DNA from: Aplysia californica
Lineage: Eukaryota; Mollusca; Gastropoda; Aplysiida; Aplysiidae
Direction: 5' to 3'
Assembly (NCBI RefSeq): GCF_000002075.1
Contig: NW_004797345.1
Location: 603,356-667,355, forward strand
DNA: 64,000 bases
In this document: positions 12,680-26,300 of the stretch, in pieces
How the letters are laid out: each line of letters begins with the position of its first letter
Numbering within the stretch: the first letter of the stretch is position 1
Program-made: the position numbers and the translations under genes
The notes under the pieces: model-generated
The model's database searches: none
What the model was told of the DNA's origin: nothing
Seen by the model: the letters and a program-made list of their open reading frames with translations, nothing else

Positions 12680-13883
12680 CTGAAACAGCAAATACAAAAA
12701 GACATAAAAATGTATAAACAAATCTATTACTTTTTCTTCCTCTTTTCTACATGCTACGCCTGATTAAATAAACATCAAAAGATATAAAAAATGTTCTCTT
12801 TACATTGATCCCAGTTTTTTTAGTCAAGAAAAAACATGATAAAAGAGAAAACCAATGACATGATAACAGCCACCCAGTGCAGGGGAAATTAAGATAGAAA
12901 TAACTGTTGAAAAGAAAAGATATAGGACCTACCAGGGGCATCCTCTAATCCCCAGTAATATCAATTCTACAAGGAAATTCGGTTTACAATAACACTTAAG
13001 ACAAGATTTTCTTTCAAAGTAAGAAAACGGGGTTCTCAAGGTTTAGAGGCTACAGTGTTTACCTCTCATTCAATAGGTCTGTCCCGTGTTCGGATCCAGA
13101 TAGTTACGGAAAATTTTCTTCTCTAAAATTTTCTCCTTTCCTGCTCTCTAACAATGTTCTGTCGTCTGCGTTCGTCTCCACATTCTGCCCCCAACCCCTC
13201 ACCTCTGTTGTCCCCTCCTCTTGACTCTCTCTGCAGCCTTTCCTCCAATACTCCTTGGCTCCTTTATACTGCTGTCTTTCAGCCACACCCCTGATCTTAT
13301 GGTATGTAGGATCTAACACCTAGCCTTCTCGGATAAAGGCATAATATCTCGGAGGTCCAGTGTGCAGTTGCGTATGTTAAAGATCCCTTGGAGGTCCAAA
13401 ATCGATAAGAGTAGGTTTTGGCCCCCACCCAGGCAAAATTTATAATTTCCTACCAACTAAAAATTTCCGATGTGTCCTGCGCACTCATATGACCGTATGC
13501 AGTTATGAGCGCCATAAAACACTTACAAAAACAAAACAAAATTTAAAAAAAAAAAAGTGAGCAAAAATAATGACAAAAAGTAGGAGACAAAGAATAAGTA
13601 TGTAAGCACCATCTTTGCACTTCAGAAGACTTCACAATGTTAACAAACACCAGGCACTGTAACTCACACGGCATCTCAGCCACTTATGAATGCACAAACC
13701 TCTTGAATTAATTTCTCCTCCTCCCGCTTTTTCTTCTTTCTTGATTTTAGAGATTCAGGAGCAACCTAGAAATTAAAATAAAAAAGATTTATAAAGAAAT
13801 TAAGATTAAATGAACACAAGTAGAAAAAAAAAGAAATGTCTGCAATGGTGTGAGTGTGTGAAAGGGAGGGAGGAGGGAGGGAG

Positions 13884-13929
<46 letters not shown>

Positions 13930-16900
13930 GTATTCATAAACACAGAAAATATCATCAAATGTGAGAGGAAGGGAGAGGGGGAGGGGGAGGGGAAAGAGAG
14001 AAAGAGATAGAGAGAAAAAAAAAAAGTGGGGTGGGGGAGCTGATGAGTATAATTATAACACTCCAAAGAAAAAGATGAATGAGAAAAAGTGTCACATATA
14101 AAAAAGACTACTTGTGGTGCGTGTGTGAGAGAGGGAGAGAGGGAGGGGGAGAGAGAGAGAGAGAGAGAGAGAGATGACAATTTACAAAGGCAAGCATAAC
14201 TAAGATTATATCTGTGACAGAGGCTAATACTGTAAAAATCAAAGACTCATTATTTTTCAACCTTCCTACTTTGGTGCAACAAATGGGAATCAGACTGAGA
14301 ATACTCACAGTGTCATCATCATCATCGTCCTCTTCATTTCCACTGGCGCCATTCTCCTCCCCATGTTCCTTCAGGAGCTGTCCGTCCCATGAGAAGCCAG
14401 GCAGAGACAGTCGGGCGGGTGCTTCTGAGGGCTCCTCACTTGTTGTCTGAGAATAAGAAAAATAAATAAAACATCCGCCATAAACATGCGCTGAACTTCT
14501 GTTGCGATGTAAAACCCAAAACATGTGTGTCTGATTTTCAGAAAAGTAGTTGATGTTTACAGCACCATTCCCACTTAAAGAAAAGGGAAGAATTTTTTAA
14601 AACGTAAATAACAATCAAAAGTCGCAGAGTATCACTCAATCAACTATTTTTAGAAAGGCAGTCAACGTTTACAGCACCATTCCCACTTTAAGAAAAAGAG
14701 AAAAAAAATTGAAGTAAACGACAATCAAAAGTCAGAGAGTACCACTCAATCATATGCAACCTAAATTTAAAAAAATGAAAAGCATGACCAAAGACAATAA
14801 ACAAAATTCAATGCTGAATTCTAACTTACAACTGAGGCAGCTACTGCGGCAGCACTAGTGTTTTCCTCTTCCTCAACCTCTGAGGAACTTTCATTGATGT
14901 CCACTCCACTATCCTTCTGCTCTTCAGCTTGAGCTCTCCTCTTCTTCATCTTCTTTTTCAGCCGTCTTTGTTTCTTGAGTGCCTTTTCTGGATCGATTTC
15001 CGCCTCCTCTGTTTTTTCAGAGACCGAAGATTTCCTCTTACGTTTTTTTCTTTGAACAACAGGACCTTTGCTGCAACCATAAAACAGACAATGAATCAGT
15101 AAGATGATAAAGTTGATGGAGCCAAACTTTTCTGATAAAATTTAACAGTGAAAATTTTAGCTCTCATTCACACGGTTCCCATAAGAGATGGCAACAGCTT
15201 GCTCGATTTGTCGTTGTTCAGAGTATAATGTAAACAACAAACCAACAACAAAATTAGAAAAGATGGGCAAACCTCTAAATAAACAACTCTTGAACACTCT
15301 CACAGACATCAGAAGCGGAACAATGAAGTTACAGAAAGAGACAAACAGACAGAAACAGAGGGAAAGAAAAGATATAAGACCTAACAATTGCACTCATCAA
15401 ACATCAAAGACCAGCCCTAGCAGACGAAAAATTGTTTCAGCAAAGGGAAGCACTTTGACACATTAACTCTCACTTAGCACGAGAGGAACGGTAAGACAGA
15501 CAGAGCCAACAGACAGAAAGGTAAATGTACAAGATAGACTTTGGCTGACCTGTCTTCAAGCAGAGAGAGTGTGGCCATGTCCCCTTCTACACTCTCCACA
15601 CGGCAGCGGATATATTGACCAACGGCATGCAAGATGGATGGCTTGGACTGAATCACACCCAGACGACCACTGGGAAGCTTCACATGAAGGCATGTGTCTG
15701 TCTTCATGCTAGAGATTTGGGCAGTCACGTTTTGGCCAACTTCCAGCTTGATATCCGAACCTGGGAAAGAAAGACCAAAATAAATAAACCAGTAAAACCC
15801 CGATGTCACAAACAATTGATGTTAAATTATTTTTGCTTAGTCAAGGTCTACCTTTATTGCCTAAAATATACGCAGCTATTTTCTAAACAACTTGTAAAAG
15901 TCTAGACGCCATAATTTTTAACCACGGAACACCTGTAATATCTATCAAGTATGACCTTAGAGGCATGCACTAAAAGTTCTTCCCATTGGCACAACTGACA
16001 ATATTCACAGGTTTGAGAACATTGAAATATTAATTAGGTGGGAGAAGGAAAGGAAGAAAGGGTTGTATTTTGAAACTAAAAATACCCAGCAAATTAATTT
16101 GTACAAAACTTGTAAAATTTACATAGGTGAAATCACAAAGAAAAATGTAATTTACAGATATGATGAATAACTCATTAAAAAACAACCCCCCCTCCCAACA
16201 AAAACTATTTAAGAAGGAATAGAGCTCAGTCTTGATGCAGTGGCAAAGAGTCTAACAATTACACTGCAGATGATGGTGAGTGACTCAAACTCTTGCTCTT
16301 GTTTTACACAAAGATTCCAGTAATAAATACGGTTATAAAACTGACAACTTCTACTCTCTTCTAACCCCCTCCCGTGTACGTACCCACAAGAGACAGCACC
16401 AGCTTGTCCGAGTCGTCATTGTTCAGAACCGTTGCCAGCAGGGCTTGACCAGGAAGGAAACGATTGGTGGCATCATTGACCACAGACATGTCCTCCGACA
16501 CACGGAAAAAGTCAATGTAGCCCTGCTGAGAGAGCCCGACCTGTACCCACACCTTGTGGCCAGACACCTGAGAATTTAAAGCATGAACTCATGACTGATT
16601 ATAATGATTGTATATATATATACATTACACCCCCATCAACACAATTTTGATCATTTCGAAGGCAGGCTACTTCAATTAAGCCAGCAAGGGGCCAAACCAG
16701 GCTGACAGGGAAACAATATCCTTGGAGACAGAGACACAAGAAAAAAAAGTAACTTCCCTAGGTGGGAACTGAACTCATCCCTCTCTTGTGCAATGGCTAA
16801 GAGTCTAACCATTACAACACAGACGCAGGTGGCATGTACTTATCAATATTTCAATCTGAGATATATCAAAGACTAACCGAAAGACTACATGACAGTTTCA

Positions 16901-19900
16901 ATGTTTAAGAAGTCATTGTGACTTGGGTGACTCTTGTTACGAAGTACACAGCTCACACTACAGTAACAGACTAAAGCCACAACTGTAACATACATCGCTC
17001 ACATATACAAGAGACTATTGTGATTAATATAATGAGCGATGCAGTGAATTTGGAGGGTGGTGGGGACCACCCAGGTATTGACATTCAAAGCCCCATTTGT
17101 TTTAGTAAGAGTTTTATTGCACTTGCAACACAATAAGGTCATATAAGTGCTGAAGATTAGGTGTGTTACAAGAGAGTAACAAACACAAAATAGAAGGAGG
17201 GGAGATAAGGATGATAAATGTTTGATAGGAAAGAAGGAGCAAACAAAACCAGAGCACCTGCCAACCTCCCACTGCCCCATTTGGAAAAGCATACAGGTGG
17301 GCGGTAAGAAAATTTTAGCCTTAGGAGACCAAAGAAAGGTTGACAAGCACTGAACAATAGAAACAATGCTATAACTTACACTAGTGACTATTGTGACCTT
17401 GTTGTAACTTACGCAAGTGACTACTGCAATGCCGACAACTCACTGTCGTAAGACACACAAGTCAAAATTGCAAAACAGAGACAATTATTCCCAGGTGCAG
17501 CAATAAAAGTCACTATCATAGCCTGTTGTGGCAATATGCACAACCCATAACTGTAAAAAAACCCCAGAAACTCAAGACTGTAACATACATAATTCCCATA
17601 TATCAACTTACACAAGTAACTATCGAAACTAGCTGTAACTTACCTTGATGACAAAGACCCAAACAAGGTCCCCGATTGCCAGGTCCAGCTCAGGCACCAG
17701 TAGCTCCTTTGTCTTCCCTTTCAGTTTGCTGAGGACACAGACAAACACTCAGTCACATCCCCCCAAAACACTACAGATTCAAAAATGCTCAGAAACTTAA
17801 TTCAAAATTAATTTGGATTCTGTCAAGCCACTCTTTAAATATGTCCTGCTTAGTTTTAGTAAGAGTTTTTACGGCATTTGCAGCACAAATAAGTCATATG
17901 GGGGCTGGAGATTGGAAGTGTAACTAGAGAGTAACATGAGAAAAATGAAGGATAAAGACAATAGATATTAGATGGGAAAGAAGGAGAAACCACACCAGAG
18001 AATCCACCAACCACCCATGCCCTTTCCTGTTTGGCCTGTAAAAAAATATAATGCAGCCCTGCAGTACAAATCGGCGAAAACTAACCAGTTTTTAAAAAAG
18101 TACAGTGCTAGTGTTCAACCCCGCCAAACCATGCCACATGTTTCTCCCAAAAACATTTTCTAAGGCTATGATATAAATTAACCAGTAGCCTCATTTTCAT
18201 CTCTAGAGAGAAAAGTAAGTAGTTGCCAGCGTCAGAAAAAAAATCTTTTACTTTCACTGAGCTTAACATGAATTTGAAAACCGGGTTTACATTTGAATAC
18301 AGAAAAGAAGCACATCACCACAATAGCAGCCATTTATTGCAAGGCAAAGAAAAGATAGCAACAAAGGGTACAAAAATGAAACCCAACTAGGACCTTTGTT
18401 TTTACGCCCCCATCAACACAATCTAGCTAATTTACAAGTTAACAAGGCAGGTTGCTTCCCGGACCTGCCGATAAGGGCCCCGGCTGAGTGGGGTACAAAA
18501 TCCCAGGAGATAGATGGGATGCTTGATAGCATGCAGGGGTAAAGGCTGACTTGTTTGAAAAGGTAATCAGGGTGAAACAAAGAACCAGGTATAAATGAGG
18601 CCACCAACGAAAACTTTTCCACAATAGGAAAATAATTAACATAACTTCTTATTTGAAGTGGCATCACGGAGTTATGAATGAAAACAAATCCTGAATTAAT
18701 ATTGTACAATTGTTCACCTGCAAAAATAATAGAGAAAATATCTCATTAAATGATTTTATTCCCACTTTGGGCAAATTTAACTATAACTTTTTAATGCATG
18801 GTGAGAATAATGGTCTCAAGATTTTTCAAAAGTAAATCAAACTAAAAATGTGAATACACAAATAAAACGCAAAGAAGCAGAGCTGACAATACTACAAATT
18901 ATATATTAGCAGTTTGGTTTCAAATTTGGCAGTCTTTGTCTTGCTTTTCGTGGCCAGGAAATCATGTCGAGATCTGAGTACAGAAAAGTAAAAAGTCGAG
19001 AAAAAAAGAACAAGCATTCTCAGCAGCCTCAAGATTAATAGGAGTTAGTCGCCCTCACTTTTTTGAGTAGGCTCTACCAATCAGTGCTTATGACTGCTTA
19101 TTAGAGTAGCCTGAGAGGGGTGAACAGGGTATTTATGTTCCAATGAAAGTTTTAAGGTAGTGCACCGGGCTCAAAGTTAAATTATCTAAATTCATACGGC
19201 CTACGTTCATGGGTGTATTTGATGGCGACAATGTTCCCAAATTACAAAAAGGAAGTAGTGATCATTTGATTTTGTAGACACTTTGCCCCGCGACAGTACG
19301 CAACAGCTGAATGCCATATAACATGCATTTATCAGACTGAAAGCTGCTACATCTTCAAAAGCATTGAGTCTCCCACTTTTGTTCAGTAAAACACTTGATC
19401 ACTTTATTTGACTGAAGTTCTGTCTTCATTTTGTCAGCTGATATCAAGTAAAGGAATTGCAGTACTGAAACCAATTCCTTTGACTTTTGAACAGGAAAAC
19501 CCCCCACAAAAAACAAACAAACAAAAGATTTTATACTCAAACGCAAAACAAGACTATTCTGAAACAGTCGAATACCTTTCTTTCAGCGTACACTCAAGCA
19601 ATGTGCGACTTGATTTGACTTTGGTCACTGGTAAGTAGCTGTGGAAGAAAAACAAAAAGAATTTAGTGTGACTTGAAAAAAAAAGTCTGCAAACAAGCAG
19701 AAAAAAATCTAACATATTCTGTCAATTTCATTGCTTGAGAAGCTGTAAAAAGTGGAAGTTCTTTTCTCACGCGGGTGGCAGAGAAATGACAGCCAAACTT
19801 TAAGGTAAAAAATATTTTGATTTCAAGCAAACTGGAAAAAATGTTGCTGTCAAAGCAGACAAATAGGTCACGGGTCAAGTGACGGCACTGGCAAGACAGA

Positions 19901-20194
19901 AAGATTTAATTACGATTCGGCCAGATGAGTGTAGGAGACTCGTCAGTGAACAAACAGAAAACAATAAACGATCTCAATGCAAGCTTTTACTTGGACAGGT
20001 TCTTTATTCTGAACAACTTCTTCTCACACCTGGCTGTGCTTAGCATGTTGGCCACCTAGCATCATCTAACCACACTCAAAGGACAAGTATCAGCATAACC
20101 CAGTGCGTCCATTAGACCGCCATGGCCACACCATCACATTGCCTCAACATATGAGAGAGAGGAAAAGGAAGAAGGAAGAGGGAGAGGGAGAGGG

Positions 20195-20248
<54 letters not shown>

Positions 20249-20249
20249 G

Positions 20250-20315
<66 letters not shown>

Positions 20316-23300
20316 GAACAAACCTTTGTGACTTGACATCCCTTAAGCCGATCACTCGCACTTTGATCATTTGCTCTGGGTGGAAACGACGCAGTGGGTT
20401 CTCTCCCTACGAGAAAAAAAAAAATCCAGTATATGATCATAAACTAAATTAGAAAGGTGAAAAACACAAATAGGTGCCATAACAAGAAACAGAACTCTCT
20501 AGTTTAAGTATAAAAATCCCACCAAAGGGAAACTTATAAAAATTTACTCTCCTCTTTGACACCTCCCAGACCCCAAAAGCATACCTGCCAACATTGCCTG
20601 GGCCAAAATCTGTAGTTGGACGCAAATTTTTGTCCAAAAATCTGTAGTTGACCTAAAAATTCTGTAGTAGGCTATATTACCTCTTGTCGCATACTTAATT
20701 TGGGACCCTTATTAATATTTTATTTTGACCCACATCAAATATGCATGATTGTGTTTGCGACTTCAAACAAATGTAGAAAATGACAAAGAAAAAATGACAA
20801 ACATGAAAACTACCAGAGGCATTTACTCTATTAGTAGTTGGTGCAGTTCCTGTCCTATTCATACCTGCACCAACACACACACAAATGAAACCAAAAAACC
20901 ACAACCCCCCCCCCCAAAAACAAAACAAAAACAGAAGCAAAGATGAAGAAAAGGTGGGCCTTGGATGACTTAGGCCTAGCCTTGGCCTTGTGTCTTTGCA
21001 GAGTTTACAAGGAAAGAGTATGACGGATCCCGAGTCCACACAAGGCCTGCACCAACACGCGTTTTGCAGAGAGTTTTCTAGATCTAGAGGTAATAAAAAA
21101 TTTAGAATACTAAATACTTTTTGTCCCCTGGCCTGGTGTTGCCTTCACCCCCCCCCTCCCCCGAGTGTATCTTTAAAAAAAAAATACCCCCCCCCCCATT
21201 CCGGAGTCCTATACTACGCAGCGCTCAGACTCTGAATGAACTTTGGTGACCCCCTACAAGTGCCGGTGCTCACAATGTGATGGAACGCGCAAGTTCATTG
21301 ACCGGTCACAATGGCGAACCCGACAAGACGCTTGTATAACTATAACTTTCTTTTCTTTTTTTTTTTCACAAGTGACAGCACAGGACAAATATTGATTTAT
21401 TTTCAAGGCGACACAGCGTTTGCCATGCACAGCCTGCATGTTGTTACAATTAATGTTGCGTTATCAAACTGCTACCAGCAAATTTCTGGGTGGTAACGAA
21501 AGTGAAAGTATATCTTGATTATCCCGATCAAACGTCGGTATCACACCTGCTTGCCACCATAGCCGCCTGTCTGCGTGGAGAAACATGCTCTCGAGGGAGC
21601 CGAATGAATCACAATCGCGACCGGCAAAAATGAACTTTCGGGCGTTATCGGATTTGGTTTTCAAATATTTGATAACTTTCTCAAATTCCCGGGGCCTGGC
21701 AGTCACCCTGCTGAATCCCGAAGTCGGTGGCTTCATCTCAAAATCGGTGGATCGGTAGTTTGACCCAAAAGTCGGTGATCTACCGATTTTTCCTGTAGGG
21801 TTGGCAGGTATGCAAAAGAAAATAAAACCAAAGGGTCTTTTCCTTAATAACTATCCACAACATAGGTCTAAAGAGGATCTAGAAGACAATCGTCCTCTCA
21901 AAAGTTGATTATTTAAAAAAAAACAAAGGTCGTAAAGCCTCTAATATATTCATCAAATTTACTTTGTTCACAAGATGCGGTCACAAACAACCGTACAACA
22001 GAAATGTAAAAGTAGTTTACTGTAATGTAGCAATGCCTATGAAAATTTAAATTTTCACTTTAGCCCTTTTTTTTTGGTACCTAAGAAAGAATTTTCAATT
22101 ATAAGAATTGTGCTTCTTGAATTTTGAGAATCGGTTCATAAATAAAAAAGTTATGGGGTTGTAAAGGTCGGCAAAATATGGATGACCCACATATAGGAAA
22201 ATACTCCTAAAAAGTGGAACACGCAGTAGCAGATTCTGTAAGAAAATCGACGATATCTCGGTAACTAATCGGAGTGTTTGAGAGAAACTTGGCTACCCGA
22301 TGTGTTTTTGAGTGTACAAATCATTTCTGCAGTCAGATTTACTACCAATTTTGTAGTTATTTTGTCATAATTAAAATTGTGGTGTATGTATTAAAATTTT
22401 GCGAAAAAGGGGTGTCGGGATGAGTCCATTTTATTTATAGCATCGTATCACAACATGGAATCTTTAAGAATATATGTCGGCAGCGTGACTAAATAATTGC
22501 AAAGCTTTTTATGATGACTTTAGACCATGCCGACCGTAAGAGATAAGTTAATTCAATCTAGCGTGCCGTACAATTAAAAATTCTTTTTCCCCGTTGAGAT
22601 GCGAACACCCCGAGACGAGATAACCTCGCCTCGGAATACCCCCATTGCGATGTTACAGGGGAATAGAGAGAAAAACAACCGGATGCGCGCGCCCGCCATT
22701 GCCCTATTTCAAGTGACCAATGAACGGGCCAGGAATAGTCATGCGGGGATTTGTAGGTCACATACATTTGCCACGAGAGTGAGGGGAAAATGGCCGGTCT
22801 CCGTGCAAAGCCGCTTTGGACACGGGGGTAGTCGTGCATTTATGATCGGGTCTAAATAACTACTTGACACAGAACGTTCAAATTTGAGCACACTACAGAG
22901 GATAGATGGATCTATTACCATGTCGGCGTTGAAATTCAAACTCCTTATAGTTTTCGGTGTGCACGATACGAAAGTGTTCCGGACACCAAAAGTATAGGTT
23001 AATTTATGTGTACGAACTTCAACGTCCACATATCATTAGTTTGCCCTATTTTCTGATTGGTTGCCGAGTTTCATTCGGATTGATTCGGAAATAGAGCAGA
23101 CCGAGGTTGACAAAGTTAGTCACCTACGCTTCGGCTGGGTCCGCAAAATCGCCCGTAAACGGGGACCAAATTTTCGCCGCGCAGGAAAGCCCGATTGGCA
23201 TTGCTATGTAATGTCATCCTGGAAGTTTAGGTAATGACTCACTTGTTTGAGATCATCTGCTGCCTCTGAAATGTGAACTCTTCCATGAAGATTCCCTGCA

Positions 23301-26300
23301 GCGATATTTAACTGGAGAGGATGAACAGTCTTCACCCTGAATGGAAACACAAATGCAAACACATTAACGATTAGTCTATGATTAATGCAGAAGAATAAAA
23401 AAGTAATATAAAGGATGTTTAAGGACCCATTTAAAGTGCAATAAGTGAGTCATCTTTACAACAATTTCAACAAATTTGGCATATAAAATATCAAGTTTTT
23501 TTTGTGGAAGGTATTTTTTTGGTGTTTTATGGTGTACCTCTAGACAATGAGAGTCCTCAACAATCAAAATAAAACAATTTAAACTAAAACTGAGTAAAAT
23601 GCAAAACTTTACTTCTTATAAGAGTTCAGCTACAGGGGTGAGATCAGCCCTTTCTCCTTAAGGGATGAGGGTAGTAAAACCACGACCATCACATTAAACG
23701 AATATGTCACTGTGTTGAGTCAGTTGTGGAAAAGGCTGGGGGGAGGGGCAGGGGGTGCATAACACTTACTTTGCTTGCATCAACATGGTAGGGAAAAAAG
23801 AAAGATTAACCCTTACTTTGCATCAGCCAAGGCAATATTGGAAAAAAATATCGTACAGACACTGAGCTTCCACTAACTACTAAAAATATGAAAGTATAGT
23901 TAAAAACTTGCGCTCTATTATTTCACCACGACAGAAAAAGAAGGAAGTATTGTATCAACAATTATTATGCTTTCACCAAGGCAACGGAAGAAAGTTAAGT
24001 ATTAACACTTACTTCGCTTTCACCAACTCAGATGAAGACGAATGTTACACATGAACACTTACTTTGCTTCCATAAACGTCTCTGGCTTGATTTGGTGTAT
24101 GGCTTGTTTCCGTTTCCTCAGCTCTTCCTCCTCTTTGGCTTTTGCTGCTGGGTCATTCATCAAGAGGACTCCTATTTGACTGTCCCCAAAACCCCTACAG
24201 ACAAAAAAAAAAAAATCCTCATTGAACAAAGCGAGTTCTTGCTTTTTTAAAACACAGTATTGTAATTTCCATGGCAATATTTTGTGTTTGTTCAGAGAAA
24301 CAGCTGTAGAAACTAAGGACAAAGTTACTAAAGCAAAGGGCTAATCATTAATTAAAACAAAAGTTTTGAATCCCAAGGTCTAAAAATACATAAATACTCA
24401 CTCTTTAATCACAACATCTGTGAAGGTTCCAACTTTATACATGGGATTAGCTTCCACATCATTCATGTGCTGGAAAAGAAAAAACAAAAACCCAATTATT
24501 GAGAGAAGACTTAATGATCCATCACATAAAATATTTAATGAACTGACTAAACTGATACATTTTACTTGTATCATTTTCAAAGCCCCCTTAATCATAATAA
24601 AACTTTTCATGAGTTATTAGGAAGCATTCAAGGCATTTTAGAAACAAGAATTTCAACCGTAAGTACTCATACTTCAGAACTAGTCAAATCTAAAAAAGAC
24701 TCAGCAACAATGGTCTAAAGTTTATTATACATGTACATTGATTTCAGTAACCACCAGACCATAGATCATTTTGCTTCTACATGAATTTTATGACTATTAA
24801 TCTGGAGTGGGGTAAATTTTTTAATTTGAGTATCTCTATCTCTCGGATTGGCCTATTCCACCCTGATCGGATTGGAGCAAACAAGCAGGGTCGAAGTAGC
24901 CTTGATACGATCAAAAGTTATGTTGGAAAGGGCGCCATAGATTTATAATTAATTTCCACAAAAAAAGAAAAAAAAGAAGAGACAGCCCTTCGTCAAATTA
25001 AAACTGTGTGACAGAAAAGACTGATACTCACTTTACGCCCTGGAACAAAAACAAATTTTCCAGCTCCGTGACCCCTTAGTCCCAATAAGAGGAACTCTGG
25101 ATTTACCAAGAGAACATCTCCTTTCAGAACCTGTTCCGCTTTGAGCTGAAATATTGTCAAAGGCAACAAAAGGTTAATAATAACAAAGATAAAAATTTGG
25201 CACTGTACAAAGCAAAGCATTTCTATAATTCAGGTCAAAAGAAATAAACAAGGAATAGATAGGTTTAAAAAATATTGTCCTTTGAGGAAATAGCACACTG
25301 TTGTTAGCTTAGGCTTCATTCCTGTTAGTAGAAAACTAAAAAATTACTAAGAACATTAAAGACAAAAATGTTTGTTTGAGAAAAGAGAAGCATACGGACA
25401 CGATAATGGTCATTTAGTGCTGGGAAAAAGTAAGACAGAGAGACAGAAACAACTCAGGGAAAGTAAAGAAGTAGGACCTACCAGTGCAACCACCCACAAC
25501 AAAAAAGTGGTATGCTGCAAAGCTAGGAGCTTCCATCAATGAGGTGGAAAGAAATAAAGAAGGAAAAGATACTTTTTTTGTGTTTTTCTGAGAATAACAT
25601 ACTGCTTCTAGCTTGAACTTCATTTCAATCTTTAACATCTCAAACATCTTGTCAAATTGTTCTCTGAAAATGAAGCATCACCCTTAGCTTCTGATCTGCA
25701 AAAATCATTTATGTTGTTTTCAACCTGGGAAATAAGCGTCATCTTATGCTCAAGCTTCGCTCATTCATAAACACAAAATTTCCCTCAATATAAAAAAGAA
25801 AAAATTTAACGAAAACCCAATCACCTAAAATTCAACCCCAACCCCAAATTTTTAAAAATCAGAGATAATCATTTTACTGTCTTCTTTCACTCAAAAATTT
25901 TTAAAATCCTAAGCACCATCTTAAGCTGCTGTAACGTAAGTTAAGAAGTATCGCCACAGCACAGAACAAAAATCCCATTACTATCATTTCTTCTCAAATT
26001 CAGTTTGAACTCCCCTCCCTCCTTCCTACGGGTCCTAAATTCAATCATTTAATAATGACTGCATTCAAACCTGAGTCTTAACATTCTCCCTCCTGTTCTT
26101 CACGGCTCTGACGACCCTTGGCTCAATTGTAAGTTCGACACAAGGTGTCAGTGGATCCACAAATAGCACCACGGCCTCATACGATTGTCCCTCCTTAGGC
26201 TCAACACCTGAACAACACAAAAAACAATCATAAATTGGAAGAGCATATTTAAATACATTTCGACAGTGTTATCCTCATCAGCATTTGTGGTGTAGCAGTT

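Noticed and set aside
13806-14180. Serine/leucine- and arginine/glutamate-rich open frames
   Set aside because: Artefacts of the purine-rich microsatellites in a PDCD11 intron.
19408-19638. Plus-strand 76-codon open frame
   Set aside because: Opposite-strand shadow of PDCD11 exon 27.
20103-20440. Open frames on both strands over the GA tract
   Set aside because: Pure dinucleotide repeat translation with no gene content.
25650-25710. Possible extra PDCD11 exon encoding EQFDKMFEMLKIEMKFKLEA on the minus strand (about 25593-25655), with plausible acceptor and GTATGT donor
   Set aside because: It does not fit the reading phase between exons 21 and 22, which join directly in frame and match the family without it.
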